DNA of 64,000 nucleotides from Marinovum sp. Its GTDB lineage: Bacteria > Pseudomonadota > Alphaproteobacteria > Rhodobacterales > Rhodobacteraceae. Made by a program: the position numbers and the translations under genes. The stretch is taken from NCBI GenBank assembly GCA_022447495.1, contig JAKVBH010000012.1, positions 62,001 to 126,000 of the forward strand, read 5' to 3'. The notes below the pieces were generated by a model that made no database searches, was not told where the DNA came from, and worked only from the letters and a program-made list of their open reading frames with translations. Positions 44,350 through 55,100 of this stretch are shown one piece after another. Position 1 is the stretch's first letter. Each line of letters opens with the position of its first letter.

Positions 44350-45541
44350 TCACGCCCTCCTGAATCAGTCTGTCCAATTCCTCTTCCGACATCCCCAGAC
44401 CTGTCCAAATCTCGCGATTGTGTTGGCCCAATTCCGGTGGCGGCTCGTCCACATGGGGTGCTTTGCCGTCCAGTTTGATGCCCGTGGCAACCATCTCAAT
44501 GGTCCGCCCCACGCCCGGGACGTCGTCGAAACGCTCCAAGAACCCGCGCTGGGAGATTTGCGGATGCTCCAAGACCTCAGGCACATCAAGAACTGCGCCT
44601 GCGGGGACCCCGATTTTATTAAGCGCTTTTGCCAAATCCCGTGTGGAATGCGCGGCCAAGCTACGTTCCAACTCCGCCCGCAATGCGTGCCGGTTGGCTT
44701 TGCGGTCTTCGCGCGTGGCATAATCTGCGCGTTCCCTAAGCTCAGGCACACCGAGGTAATCGGTGAGCAAAACCCATTGCTCGTCTTTGTTGGCGGCAAT
44801 GTTGATCGGCCCGTCGCCTGCTTGAAACGTGCCCGACGGCGCGGAAGTTGGGTTTTCATTGCCGTTGGCCTGCGGGTCTTGCCCCGCAATCAGATGGTTC
44901 GAGATGGCCCAGCCCATGGTCGCCATCACCGCCTCCAGCATCGAGCAATCAATAAAGGCACCCCGCGGGCGTGCATTCAAGGCCGCCGACACCGCCATGG
45001 CCGCCGTCAATCCACCCACAGTGTCCGCCACGGGATAGCCCACACGCAACGGTGCGCTCTCCCTATCCCCAGTGATCGCCATCACGCCTGAGACGCCTTG
45101 GATGATTTGATCATAGGCCGGGCGATGCACCCAAGGTCCATCCTGGCCAAACCCCGAAATCGCGCAGTAGATGAGGTCGGGTCGCGTGTCTTTCACCGCG
45201 TCATAGTCGAGCCCAAGGCGATCCATAACACCGGGACGAAAGTTCTCGACCAGCACATCAGCGGTCTTGAGCAAACGCAGAAACAGCGCTTTGCCGCGCG
45301 GGTCTTTGAGATTGAGCGTGACCGATTGCTTGCCCGCATTCTGCGCCAGAAATGAGACGCCCATCCCCGCCTTGTTAAGCGCGGGATCAGAGCCCAATTG
45401 CCGAGCCAGATCGCCCCGTCCCGGAGTTTCAACCTTGATCACCTCGGCGCCCAGATGCGCCAATTGATGACAGCAAAAGGGCCCCGCGAGCACATTGGTC
45501 AGATCCAGGACCCGTATGCCCGCGAGCGGTTTAATCCCCAT
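44345..45541 (-). CDS. CaiB/BaiF family CoA transferase
   Basis: GIRVLDLTNVLAGPFCCHQLAHLGAEVIKVETPGRGD. Confidence 0.95.
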   Translation of the reverse strand: MGIKPLAGIRVLDLTNVLAGPFCCHQLAHLGAEVIKVETPGRGDLARQLGSDPALNKAGMGVSFLAQNAGKQSVTLNLKDPRGKALFLRLLKTADVLVENFRPGVMDRLGLDYDAVKDTRPDLIYCAISGFGQDGPWVHRPAYDQIIQGVSGVMAITGDRESAPLRVGYPVADTVGGLTAAMAVSAALNARPRGAFIDCSMLEAVMATMGWAISNHLIAGQDPQANGNENPTSAPSGTFQAGDGPINIAANKDEQWVLLTDYLGVPELRERADYATREDRKANRHALRAELERSLAAHSTRDLAKALNKIGVPAGAVLDVPEVLEHPQISQRGFLERFDDVPGVGRTIEMVATGIKLDGKAPHVDEPPPELGQHNREIWTGLGMSEEELDRLIQEGVI

Positions 45542-47045
45542 CGGCCACGCCGGATTGACGCGCTTTTGCCCGGCGCGCTCGATAGCTTGGCAGGACCACC
45601 AAGAGCAGTGCGATCATCAGAAGCCCCAAAGTCATCGGCCGTTCCCAAATGAAAGAAACCCCATCGTAGAGCTGCATCGAGCGCGAGAAGTTGTCCTCCA
45701 ACATGCCGCCCAAGATGAACCCAATGAGCAGCGGGGCAAGCGGGTAATCCGCAAAGCGCAAAACGGTTGCACACAGGCCAAACCCCACGAGGATCAAGAG
45801 TTCGGTCGCGTTGTTCTGTCCGATATATGCCCCCATCAACGTGAAGAAGAGGATGAACGGGATCAGGAAATTGCGCGGCAAAGCCAGCACTTTGGCGATG
45901 TAGGGAATGAGTGGCAGGTTTAGGATCAGAAGGATCAGATTGCCGATATACATCGAGATGATCACCGCCCAAAAAATCTGCGGATCATCGACCATGAGCC
46001 GAGGCCCCGGGCTCACGTTCAAGGCAATAAGCGCCCCCAACAGAATGGCCGTGGTGCCCGAGCCTGGGATGCCGAGGGTAAGCAGCGGTACGAACGATCC
46101 CGTACAGGCCGCATTGTTGGCCGTCTCTGGTGCAGCGAGGCCTTTGACCGAGCCTTTGCCGAACTGTTCCTGCTCTTCCTTGGGCGCTATGTTGCGTTCC
46201 ACAGCATACCCCAAAAAGCTTGCGATTGTGGCCCCGGCACCTGGCAATACGCCAATGAAAAAGCCTTGAAGCGATTGGCGACCTACGACGGGCGCCATGG
46301 CTTTGGCTTCCTCACGCGTGATGCGCAGGTCTTTGATGTCACCTGAACTCCCCGATTTCGAGCGCGCCGGGTCGAGCACCAAGAACAGCGCTTCTGGCAG
46401 GGCAAACATCGCCATTGCCAAAGTGATGAAGGCAAAGCCTGACTGAAGGTCCATCAGCCCCATGGTAAACCGCGGCATGTTGAAAAGCGCGCCCTCGCCA
46501 ACTGTCGCCATGATAAGGCCAAGTACCGTCATCATGATCGCCTTGGCCACCTGTCCCGTGCCCGCAAAGGCCGCGATCGCCGAGAGACCCACAACCATCA
46601 GCGCGAAATACTCCGCCGAGTGGAAGAGCAGCGCCACCGATGAGAGCATCGGCGCAAAGATCATCAGCAAGATCGCACCAATCGTACCACCACAGAAGGA
46701 TGCAATGGCTGCGATGGTCAGAGCTTTACCCGCTTTTCCCTGCCGCGCCATGGGATAGCCGTCGAACGAGGTGGCCACCGTTCCCGCAACCCCAGGCGCA
46801 TTGAGCAATATCGACGAGGTAGATCCCCCAAAAATCGCGCCGTAGTAAACGCCCGCCAACAAGATCAACGCCGCAGCAGGATCACCGAGTGAGATCGCCA
46901 CAGGGATCATAATCGCGATGATCGACATCGGCCCAAGACCGGGCAACATGCCGATGAACGTTCCGATGAGACATCCCCCGACGACCATCAACAGGTTCTG
47001 GATGGAAAAGGCCGTCTCAAGGCCGATCAAAACACCTTCAAGCAT
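45531..47045 (-). CDS. tctA: Tripartite tricarboxylate transporter large permease
   Basis: GTFIGMLPGLGPMSIIAIMIP, GVLPGAGATIASFLGYAVE. Confidence 0.96.
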   Translation of the reverse strand: MLEGVLIGLETAFSIQNLLMVVGGCLIGTFIGMLPGLGPMSIIAIMIPVAISLGDPAAALILLAGVYYGAIFGGSTSSILLNAPGVAGTVATSFDGYPMARQGKAGKALTIAAIASFCGGTIGAILLMIFAPMLSSVALLFHSAEYFALMVVGLSAIAAFAGTGQVAKAIMMTVLGLIMATVGEGALFNMPRFTMGLMDLQSGFAFITLAMAMFALPEALFLVLDPARSKSGSSGDIKDLRITREEAKAMAPVVGRQSLQGFFIGVLPGAGATIASFLGYAVERNIAPKEEQEQFGKGSVKGLAAPETANNAACTGSFVPLLTLGIPGSGTTAILLGALIALNVSPGPRLMVDDPQIFWAVIISMYIGNLILLILNLPLIPYIAKVLALPRNFLIPFILFFTLMGAYIGQNNATELLILVGFGLCATVLRFADYPLAPLLIGFILGGMLEDNFSRSMQLYDGVSFIWERPMTLGLLMIALLLVVLPSYRARRAKARQSGVADGD

Positions 47046-47048
47046 CGA

Positions 47049-47537
47049 TCACACCCCCATAAACGCAGGCAGCGGACGCATGAAAATGCCCAGGACAACT
47101 TGTACGAGGTACCACACGACGCCCGTGGCGAGCCCCGAAACGATGACCATTGTGATCCAACGACGCTCGCCCAGAACTGCCGAGCCCAAGATCAGAAAAC
47201 CCATGGTCGAGGCGATGAAGCCCGCCGGGCGCAGTAACAGCGCATAGGCCACCATCAGCCCCAAGAGCAAAGCCGCCTGTGCAAGTTTGTAGGATCTGAA
47301 CTCGGTCCACGTGATTGTGGGCTTGGCGTCCTCCGCTTGCCCCTTTTCCAGCCCCAAAAGAATGACCAAAGCAGACATGATTGCGATGATCGAAAGAACC
47401 TTGGGAAAGGTCGACGGCCAAATCGGATTACGCCGCATAAAAGGCGCAAGACCGCCATCCATCGTGAACCAAGCCGCATAGCCATACACCAAACAAATGC
47501 CCAACAGGACAAGTGCAATCCATCGATCAAGTGCCAT
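47049..47537 (-). CDS. tctB: Tripartite tricarboxylate transporter small permease
   Basis: 162 aa, 4 TM segments, between tctA and tctC. Confidence 0.9.
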   Translation of the reverse strand: MALDRWIALVLLGICLVYGYAAWFTMDGGLAPFMRRNPIWPSTFPKVLSIIAIMSALVILLGLEKGQAEDAKPTITWTEFRSYKLAQAALLLGLMVAYALLLRPAGFIASTMGFLILGSAVLGERRWITMVIVSGLATGVVWYLVQVVLGIFMRPLPAFMGV

Positions 47538-47595
47538 CTAAGTCCCCCATCATGGCCACCGAGCTTGGGGCTCCGCCCCGTCGCACCCAAGTGCG

Positions 47596-47625
47596 ACTCC
47601 CCGGGGTATTTTGAGCAAGAGGAAA
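47596..47625 (-). repeat. Dispersed intergenic repeat, copy C
   Basis: CTTTCCTCTTGCTCAAAATACCCCGGGGAG on minus strand, inverted relative to copy D. Confidence 0.75.
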
Positions 47626-47740
47626 GCAAATTTTAAGAAAATGCGATCTACCTTGACCGCGCGGTTCAGGCTGGGGAGCCGATGACCGCGCAAGGGGAAG
47701 GCAGAGCGCCTTCGTCAGAGGGGAGATCTCAGGGTCTCCC

Positions 47741-47763
47741 CTTCCTCTTGCTAAAAATACCCA
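47741..47763 (+). repeat. Dispersed intergenic repeat, copy D
   Basis: CTTCCTCTTGCTAAAAATACCC. Confidence 0.75.
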
Positions 47764-47873
47764 AATGCTTCGCATGCGAGAGATCGACATCGGCGCATCA
47801 TACCATCTACGCCGAACCGCCGACCTCACGCACTCGAAAACAGCGCGGGCCCAAAAGGGCCCGCTCAATGGGG

Positions 47874-48857
47874 TCAGAGGAAGCCGAGCTTCTTCATGAG
47901 ATCGCCAATGACCTTCTCTTGGTTTTCCAAGAAGGTTTTGAAGTCATCACCAGGGTTGTGGATGTTGACCCAACCGTTGCGGGACCGTACGGCTTCCCAC
48001 TCTTCGGTCTCATACATCTTGGCGATGGCGTCTTGGTACTGGGCCAGTGTGTCCGCGGGCAGGCCCGGCGCACCAAAGAACCCGCGCCAATTCACGAATT
48101 CGGTATCGATGCCCTGCTCTTTCATGGTCATCGCGTCAGGCGCCGCTGACACACGGTCCGCAGAGGTCACGCCAATGATCTTCACTTCACCCGCATTAGC
48201 CAGTTCAACCGCTTCGGAGAAGCCGGTGGAGAGCGCTGCAATTTCACCAGAGAGCAGAGCCGCCATGGCTTTGCCGCCGGCGTCATAGGGGATGTACTTC
48301 ACGCCCAGTGCGTCTTTGCCCGCCGCTTCCATCACCATGGCAGCCACGAGATGGTCCATACCGCCAGGAACCGAACCCCCGCCAATCGCAGTGCCGGAGG
48401 GATCGGAATCGTATGCTGCGATCAGGTCAGCCATGTTATTCACAGGGCTATCCTTGCCCACAACCATGGCCGCGTAATCACCGATGGTGCCAGAGACAAG
48501 CGTGAGGTCGCGGAAGTTGTGTGGGAACACACCAGTGAGCGAGCGGATGACGATCGGCGTAGAATTCACCATCAGCGTGCCGTGGTTGCTGTCGGCGTTT
48601 TCGATGAGGTAACCAATGGCCTTACCGCCACCGCCGCCGGACATGTTTTCATAAGATGCCGACCCCACAAGACCGGCATTGGTGAGTGCTTCGCCCGTGC
48701 CACGCGCCGTTCCGTCCCAGCCGCCACCGGCGCCGCCGGGGATCAGAAAGTGGATGCTGTCAAGAACCTGATGGCCTCCAGCAAATGCGGGCGCGCCAAG
48801 ACCAAAGGCAACAGCAGCGCCAAGAAGGGCGCGACGGCCCAGATCAAACTTCGTCAT
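47874..48857 (-). CDS. tctC: Tripartite tricarboxylate transporter substrate-binding protein
   Basis: Signal peptide; IHFLIPGGAGGGWDGTARGTGEAL. Confidence 0.95.
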   Translation of the reverse strand: MTKFDLGRRALLGAAVAFGLGAPAFAGGHQVLDSIHFLIPGGAGGGWDGTARGTGEALTNAGLVGSASYENMSGGGGGKAIGYLIENADSNHGTLMVNSTPIVIRSLTGVFPHNFRDLTLVSGTIGDYAAMVVGKDSPVNNMADLIAAYDSDPSGTAIGGGSVPGGMDHLVAAMVMEAAGKDALGVKYIPYDAGGKAMAALLSGEIAALSTGFSEAVELANAGEVKIIGVTSADRVSAAPDAMTMKEQGIDTEFVNWRGFFGAPGLPADTLAQYQDAIAKMYETEEWEAVRSRNGWVNIHNPGDDFKTFLENQEKVIGDLMKKLGFL

Positions 48858-48963
48858 GATTTCCTCCCATTTGACAACCGAGCACTTGGTGGCTCAGTTT
48901 CGTCGACGCTATCCTAAGAAGCTGACATAAACCTGTCATCGCACCGCGTGGGTCGAAACTCAG

Positions 48964-49632
48964 ATGAAATTCCTACTCGTCGAAGACAATTCCGAACTGG
49001 CCACAGCCATCACGTCGCGGATGCGAATAGATGGTCATGTCATTGATCATGCAGTAAATTTGCAGGACGCCACGGCCTTTGTTGAGACCGAGGAATATGA
49101 CCTCATCTTGCTTGATATTATGCTGCCTGATGGCGACGGCCGCGACTTTCTAAAACGCAATCGGGCGGGTGATTTGAACACACCTGTCATCGTTTTGACC
49201 GCGCGCAGTCAGGTGTCGGATCGAATCGGATCGCTTGACATGGGGGCGGATGACTACATCACCAAGCCTTTTGATCACGCTGAGCTTGAGGCCCGCTGTC
49301 GCGCTGTGCTGCGGCGCAAATCAGGTACGGCGAAGACGCGGGTTGAGCTTGGCGGCATGATCTTTGATCCTGTTGCGGGCCACCTGATCGTGGGGGACAC
49401 AACCGTGACGTTGCGCAATCGCGAGCTGCGTCTTTTGGAGTTGTTGATTGCAGCACCAGGGCGGGTCTTTTCCAAACAAAAGCTCGCAGATCGGCTGTTC
49501 TCATATGATGAGGATGTCTCGGACAACGCTATCGAGGTCTATGTTGGGCGCCTACGCAAGCATCTGGACAAGTCAGACCTCAAAATCACAACGCTGCGTG
49601 GGTTGGGATATCGGTTAGACTATGAGCACTGA
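48964..49632 (+). CDS. tctD: OmpR-family response regulator
   Basis: MKFLLVEDNSELATAI, LLDIMLPDGDGRDFL; divergent from tctC. Confidence 0.92.
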   Translation: MKFLLVEDNSELATAITSRMRIDGHVIDHAVNLQDATAFVETEEYDLILLDIMLPDGDGRDFLKRNRAGDLNTPVIVLTARSQVSDRIGSLDMGADDYITKPFDHAELEARCRAVLRRKSGTAKTRVELGGMIFDPVAGHLIVGDTTVTLRNRELRLLELLIAAPGRVFSKQKLADRLFSYDEDVSDNAIEVYVGRLRKHLDKSDLKITTLRGLGYRLDYEH

Positions 49633-50989
49633 GGCATCGGTCTCAGGCTCGCTGCGGCGACGCTTGGCCCTGACATTGATTGGGGGCGCGGCCGTGTTGG
49701 CGGTCTTGATGTTCGTTGCGGTGCGCAACTACGCGGTCCAAGTGGCGCAACGCGGCCAAGACAGCATCCTCGCGGCCTCGGTCACGTCGATGCTCGACAC
49801 CGCCAGCCTGCACGATGACGCGGTGGAGGTGGACTTGCCCTATGCGGCTTTTGCCATGCTGAGTACCCCGGCGGATGATCGGATCTTCTACGCCATATTT
49901 CGGGACGGCGCTTTCCTGTCTGGTGATGCGGACGTGGTGTTGGACCCCGACGCCCGTAGCATTCCGCAGTTCCAATCGGCCCGCGTCCGCCAGACCGCCG
50001 TACGTCAGGTGAGCGCCAGCCGCACCTTGATTGGTGCGGACACCCGCACAGACATTCAAATTGTACTGGCACAGACCCAAGACGCATTGTCAGAGACATT
50101 GCGACAGATTTCGCGCAACGCAGCCTTTCTGGGGCTTGGTTTCTTTGCTCTGGCCGCTGGCCTGTCGTTTTGGGCCACGTCGCTCACCATCCGCCCTTTG
50201 GATCGCTTGACGAACTCGGTCACCGTGCGCGGCCCTCAAGATCTTAGGCCCTTTACGAAACCAGTTCCCGATGAGATGGCGCCCCTTGTGACTTCGCTCA
50301 ACTCATTGATGACGCGGCTGGATCAGTCACTCAGCCAGTCGGAGGATTTCATTGCCGAAGCGGCCCATCGCGTCCGCACACCCTTGGCAACGGTACGTTC
50401 CTATGCGGAGACCACGCTCCAACGGGTCGACAAGGAAGAGAACCGTGAGGCCATGCGGGCCATGGTCCGCGCCATCGACGAAAGCTCCCGCGCGGCGGGA
50501 CAACTTCTCGATCATGCGATGATCACCTTTCGTGCGGATCATTTGGAGCGCGAAGACCTGGATTTGGTTGCGCTCACCACCGATCTGGTCACGCGGCTCA
50601 CGCCTATCGCGGAGATGCGCGACGTCTCGCTGTCGGTTCTGGCCCAAGGTAAGGTGCGCTATTCGGGCGATCCAATCCTCATCCAAAACGCCATCCGCAA
50701 CCTCATGGACAACGCACTCAAATACGCCCCGGCGGAGAGTGATGTTGTCATAGCTGTGCGCAGTGAGCCGCATATTCAGATCGAAGTTGTGGACCAGGGG
50801 CCTGGCTATCCAGCCAACCAGATCGACGTGCTCACCTCGCGTTTTCAACGCGGTGAGAATGCGGGTGATACCATCGGCTCTGGGCTTGGCCTCACCATCG
50901 CGCAGGATGTGGCACGGGCTCATGGCGGCGATTTACAACTCTCAAACAAGGCGGAGGGCGGCGCATGCGCTATCTTGCAATTGTCCTGA
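49622..50989 (+). CDS. tctE: Sensor histidine kinase
   Basis: FIAEAAHRVRTPLATVRSYAE H-box; HATPase GSGLGLTIAQDVARAHGGDL. Confidence 0.92.
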   Translation: MSTEASVSGSLRRRLALTLIGGAAVLAVLMFVAVRNYAVQVAQRGQDSILAASVTSMLDTASLHDDAVEVDLPYAAFAMLSTPADDRIFYAIFRDGAFLSGDADVVLDPDARSIPQFQSARVRQTAVRQVSASRTLIGADTRTDIQIVLAQTQDALSETLRQISRNAAFLGLGFFALAAGLSFWATSLTIRPLDRLTNSVTVRGPQDLRPFTKPVPDEMAPLVTSLNSLMTRLDQSLSQSEDFIAEAAHRVRTPLATVRSYAETTLQRVDKEENREAMRAMVRAIDESSRAAGQLLDHAMITFRADHLEREDLDLVALTTDLVTRLTPIAEMRDVSLSVLAQGKVRYSGDPILIQNAIRNLMDNALKYAPAESDVVIAVRSEPHIQIEVVDQGPGYPANQIDVLTSRFQRGENAGDTIGSGLGLTIAQDVARAHGGDLQLSNKAEGGACAILQLS

Positions 50990-51969
50990 TTTGGTTTTGG
51001 GCGGGTCTTGCCACCGCACAAGAGTGGGAGGACCGAAAGGTCTTCAACCCTGGCGCGGCGACCAAACTCAACATCATCTCAAGCACGGATACCACGATCT
51101 TTGCCCCGCTGATCGAGGACTTTCTGGCGGATCGCCCGAGCGTCTCTGTGGAATATTGGGTGACCTCGACCGCAGACATTGACCAACGCCTGCGCGCTAC
51201 GCCAGAGGCGTTTGACGTGGCCATCTCAAGTGCGATGGATTTGCAGTTGAAACTGACAAATGACGGCTATGCCCTGCGGCTCTCAGGTGTGGAGCATCCC
51301 GCCTGGGCGGAATGGCGGCAAAGCCTCTTTGCGTTTACTGCCGAACCCGCCACCATCGTGATCAACCGCGCGGCCTTCTCAGGTCAAGATGTGCCACAAA
51401 CCCGCCAAGCACTCATCGAAGCGCTGCGTGCCCGTCCAGAGGTATTTCGCGGCCGCGTGGGAACCTATGACGTGCGCCAATCGGGGTTGGGCTATCTCTT
51501 TGCAACCCAGGATGCGCGCGCCTCGGAGACATTTTGGCGATTGATGGAAGTCATGGGCGGGCTTGATCTGCGCCTCTACTGCTGCTCTGGCGATATGATA
51601 GACGACCTGACAAGTGGCGAAATCGCTGTGGCCTATAATGTGCTGGGAAGCTACGCCGCTGCACGCATCGAGAGCCGCGATGTGTTGGAGGTGATCCCGC
51701 CTGCGGACTTCCCCACCACGATGATGCGAACTGCCTTCGTATTGCGCGGTACAGCCGAACCAGACATCGCCAAAGCTTTTGTCGCACATCTGCTATCGTT
51801 ACAATCGGGTGATGCCGCTCCAGTATCGCAATTACCCATGCTCACCACAAAGGACGGCACCGCAGCGAGGGACACTATCCACCTGGAACCCGCGCTTATG
51901 ACATTTCTTGATGCGCTGAAGAGGCGCAAATTTCTTTCTGCATGGGAAGACGCCGCCATTCAGGATTGA
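50965..51969 (+). CDS. Periplasmic ABC-type (Fe3+/spermidine-like) substrate-binding protein
   Basis: Signal peptide; LNIISSTDTTIFAPLIEDFLADRPSVSVEYW; overlaps tctE by 25 nt. Confidence 0.85.
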   Translation: MRYLAIVLIWFWAGLATAQEWEDRKVFNPGAATKLNIISSTDTTIFAPLIEDFLADRPSVSVEYWVTSTADIDQRLRATPEAFDVAISSAMDLQLKLTNDGYALRLSGVEHPAWAEWRQSLFAFTAEPATIVINRAAFSGQDVPQTRQALIEALRARPEVFRGRVGTYDVRQSGLGYLFATQDARASETFWRLMEVMGGLDLRLYCCSGDMIDDLTSGEIAVAYNVLGSYAAARIESRDVLEVIPPADFPTTMMRTAFVLRGTAEPDIAKAFVAHLLSLQSGDAAPVSQLPMLTTKDGTAARDTIHLEPALMTFLDALKRRKFLSAWEDAAIQD

Positions 51970-52110
51970 AAACCGTTCCTTTGTGACGCTGGATCACGAC
52001 ATTCCCGACGTAACGGCAAGCGATGCTTTGCGTTGACATAAAGACCCATGTTTATTTGGTCTGAACACAAGCGCCGCAGAACGCCGCAACCCAGCAAGGG
52101 AGGACGCCCC

Positions 52111-55100
52111 ATGGCCACCGAGACCAAGCTCGAACGCATTCCAATGCCTGAGAAAATGCCGCTTGTCGGCAACGTGCTTACGGTCAATTCCGCGGCACCT
52201 TTGCAATCTCTCATGGACCTCAGCCGAGACTTGGGACCGATCATGCGCATGGATATGATGGGCAAGCCGATGGTGATCGTCTCGGGCCACGATCTGGTCG
52301 ACGAACTCTGCGATGAGACCCGCTTTGACAAAGCCGTGCGCGGGTCCCTACGTCGGGTGCGATCTATCGGCGGCGACGGGCTATTTACCGGCGATACGTT
52401 TGAGGACAACTGGCCCAAGGCACACCGTATCCTCCTGCCCACCTTCTCGCGGCAAGCCATGGGCAATTACTTTCCCATGATGCTCGATGTGGCCAGCCAG
52501 CTATGCCTCAAATGGGAACGCATGAACGCCGAAGACGAGATCGACGTGGTCCATGATATGACTGCCGTTGCGCTCGACGTGATTGGCATTTGCGGTTTCA
52601 ACTACCGCTTCAACTCCTTCTATCGTCGGGATTATCACCCGTTCATCAACGCGCTTACCAACACGCTTGAGACCTGCATGATGCAGCGCGGCCTCCCCTT
52701 TGAGCAACAACTTCTGCGCCGCCGCCTCGACCAGATGAAAAAAGACGTCTCCTATATGAATGAGCTCGTTGACACGATCATCGCAGAGCGTCGTCGGTCA
52801 GGGGATCGGGGCACAAACGACCTTCTCAACTATATGCTTGACGGTGTGGACAAGGTCACGGGCGAGAGCCTGTCGGATGAGAACATTCGCTACCAGATCA
52901 ACACCTTCCTCATCGCCGGTCACGAGACCACGTCGGGTCTGATGAGCTTCACGCTCTATTTCCTGATGAACCACCCCGAGGTGCTGGCCAAATGTGTGGA
53001 AGAGGTGGATCGCGTCTTTGGCCGCGACATCTCGGTGCAACCGACGCTCAAACAGGTGAACCAACTCACATATGTGCTTCAAGTGGTCCAAGAGGCGTTG
53101 CGGCTCTATCCAACCGCACCGGCCTTCTCAGTCTACCCTTACAAAGACGAGGTCGTCGGGGGCAAGTTCAAGCTCAAAGCCCGCACAATGACCACGATCC
53201 TCACATTGATGCTGCACCGTGACAAAAGCGTCTGGGGCGAAAACGCGGAAGAGTTCGATCCCGAGAATTTTTCCCGCGAGGCCGTCGCGACGCGGCCGGT
53301 GAACGCCTACAAACCCTTTGGCAATGGTCAACGCGCCTGCATCGGACGGCAGTTTGCGTTGCAAGAAGCGGTGCTGGTGATCGGTATGATCCTTCAGCGT
53401 TTTGAGCTCATCGACCACAAAAACTATGAGATGAACCTCAAAGAAAGCCTATCGATAAAGCCAGATGGGCTGATGATGAAGGTCAAACTGCGCCGCGATG
53501 TGACACGTAGCCAATTGGTTCCTGGCTCCGCACCCGAAGCGGAGGGCACCGGGCGCGCCGCGACGCGCAAAACACCAAGCCATGGTACGCCTGCCACCAT
53601 TCTATACGGCTCCAACCTGGGCTCCACCGAGGATTTTGCCCGCGCACTTGCCCGGTCGGCGGAGCAGAATGGCTTTGACACCACCTTGGCCGAGTTGGAC
53701 GATTACGCCGCCAAACTGCCCACCTCCGGCGCAGTGCTCATCGCTTGCGCCTCTTACAATGGTACGCCGCCGGACAATGCGGCGCGGTTCGTGAGTTGGC
53801 TGGACGGGGCTGAGCCTAGTGCGATGAAGGATGTGCATTACGCAGTCTTTGGCTGTGGCCATTCCGATTGGGCCGCCACCTTCCAAGCTACCCCACGCAA
53901 GATCGACGCGCGCATGGCCGAACTTGGTGCCACGCGTCTGGCAGCCAAAGGTGAAGGCGACGCCCGCGATGACATCGAAGAAGCCTTTGAATCCTGGTCC
54001 ACGACGCTTTGGCCGCAGGTGGCCGAGGGCCTTGGGCTCGACATTGATCTGCCCGACGCCACCGAGGCCGCGCCGCTCTTTGAAATTGAGCGGCTTACCG
54101 ATCATGAGATCAATCCCATCGCCGATCAGACCGGCACTGAGTTAATGCCCGTGGTTGCCAATCGCGAGTTGCAGAACACCGACGCCTCCGGGCGCTCCAC
54201 CCGCCATGTCGAAATTGTAATCCCAGCGGGCCAAAGCTACCGCACGGGCGACCACCTCTCGGTTTTGCCCATGAATTCTGAGGACCTGGTCGGGCGCGTG
54301 TTACGTCGGTTTGGGTTCACGGCCGAGGCGCAAATCCGCATCCGGACGCAATCGGAAGACCATTCAAAGTTGCCGGTGAACACGCCATTATCGGTGCACA
54401 AACTCCTGTCGCAAATGTTGGAGCTACAATCGGTTGCCTCGCGCAAGGATGTGGCCACCTTGGCGCGCCACACCGAATGCCCGATGTCGAAGCCGAAGCT
54501 TGAGGCTATGGCCGATGCGGAGTTCAAAACAGAGGTTCAGGGCAAACGGGTCAGTGTGTTGGAGTTGTTGGAGCGGTTCCCGGCCTGTGAATTGCCCTTT
54601 GGGGTGTTCCTTGAGCTTTGTCCCATGCTCACGCCGCGCTATTACTCGATCTCCTCGTCGGGGGCGGCGCATCCAAACACATGCTCTCTGACCGTCGGCG
54701 TCGTAGATGAACGCGCGCTGTCAGGCGAGGGTCAGTTCAAGGGCGTATGCTCGAACTTCCTAAAAGACGTCACACCCGGTGACACCGTCTATGCCGCGCT
54801 GCGCAGCACGGCAGACGAGTTCCATCTCCCCAAAGACCCAAGCATACCCGTGATCATGGTTGGTCCAGGCACAGGCCTGGCGCCATTCCGGGGTTTCTTG
54901 CAAGAGCGCGCGACGCTCAAAGCAGAGGGAAAAGACCTTGGTCAAGCAACTCTCTTCTTTGGCTGCCGTCATCCCGACCAAGACTACATCTATCGCGATG
55001 AATTGGAGGCCTTTGCCGCCGATGGTATCACTGATTTGCATGTGGCCTTCTCCCGCCAAGAGAAACGCAAAGTTTATGTTCAAGACCTTTTGCGTGAACA

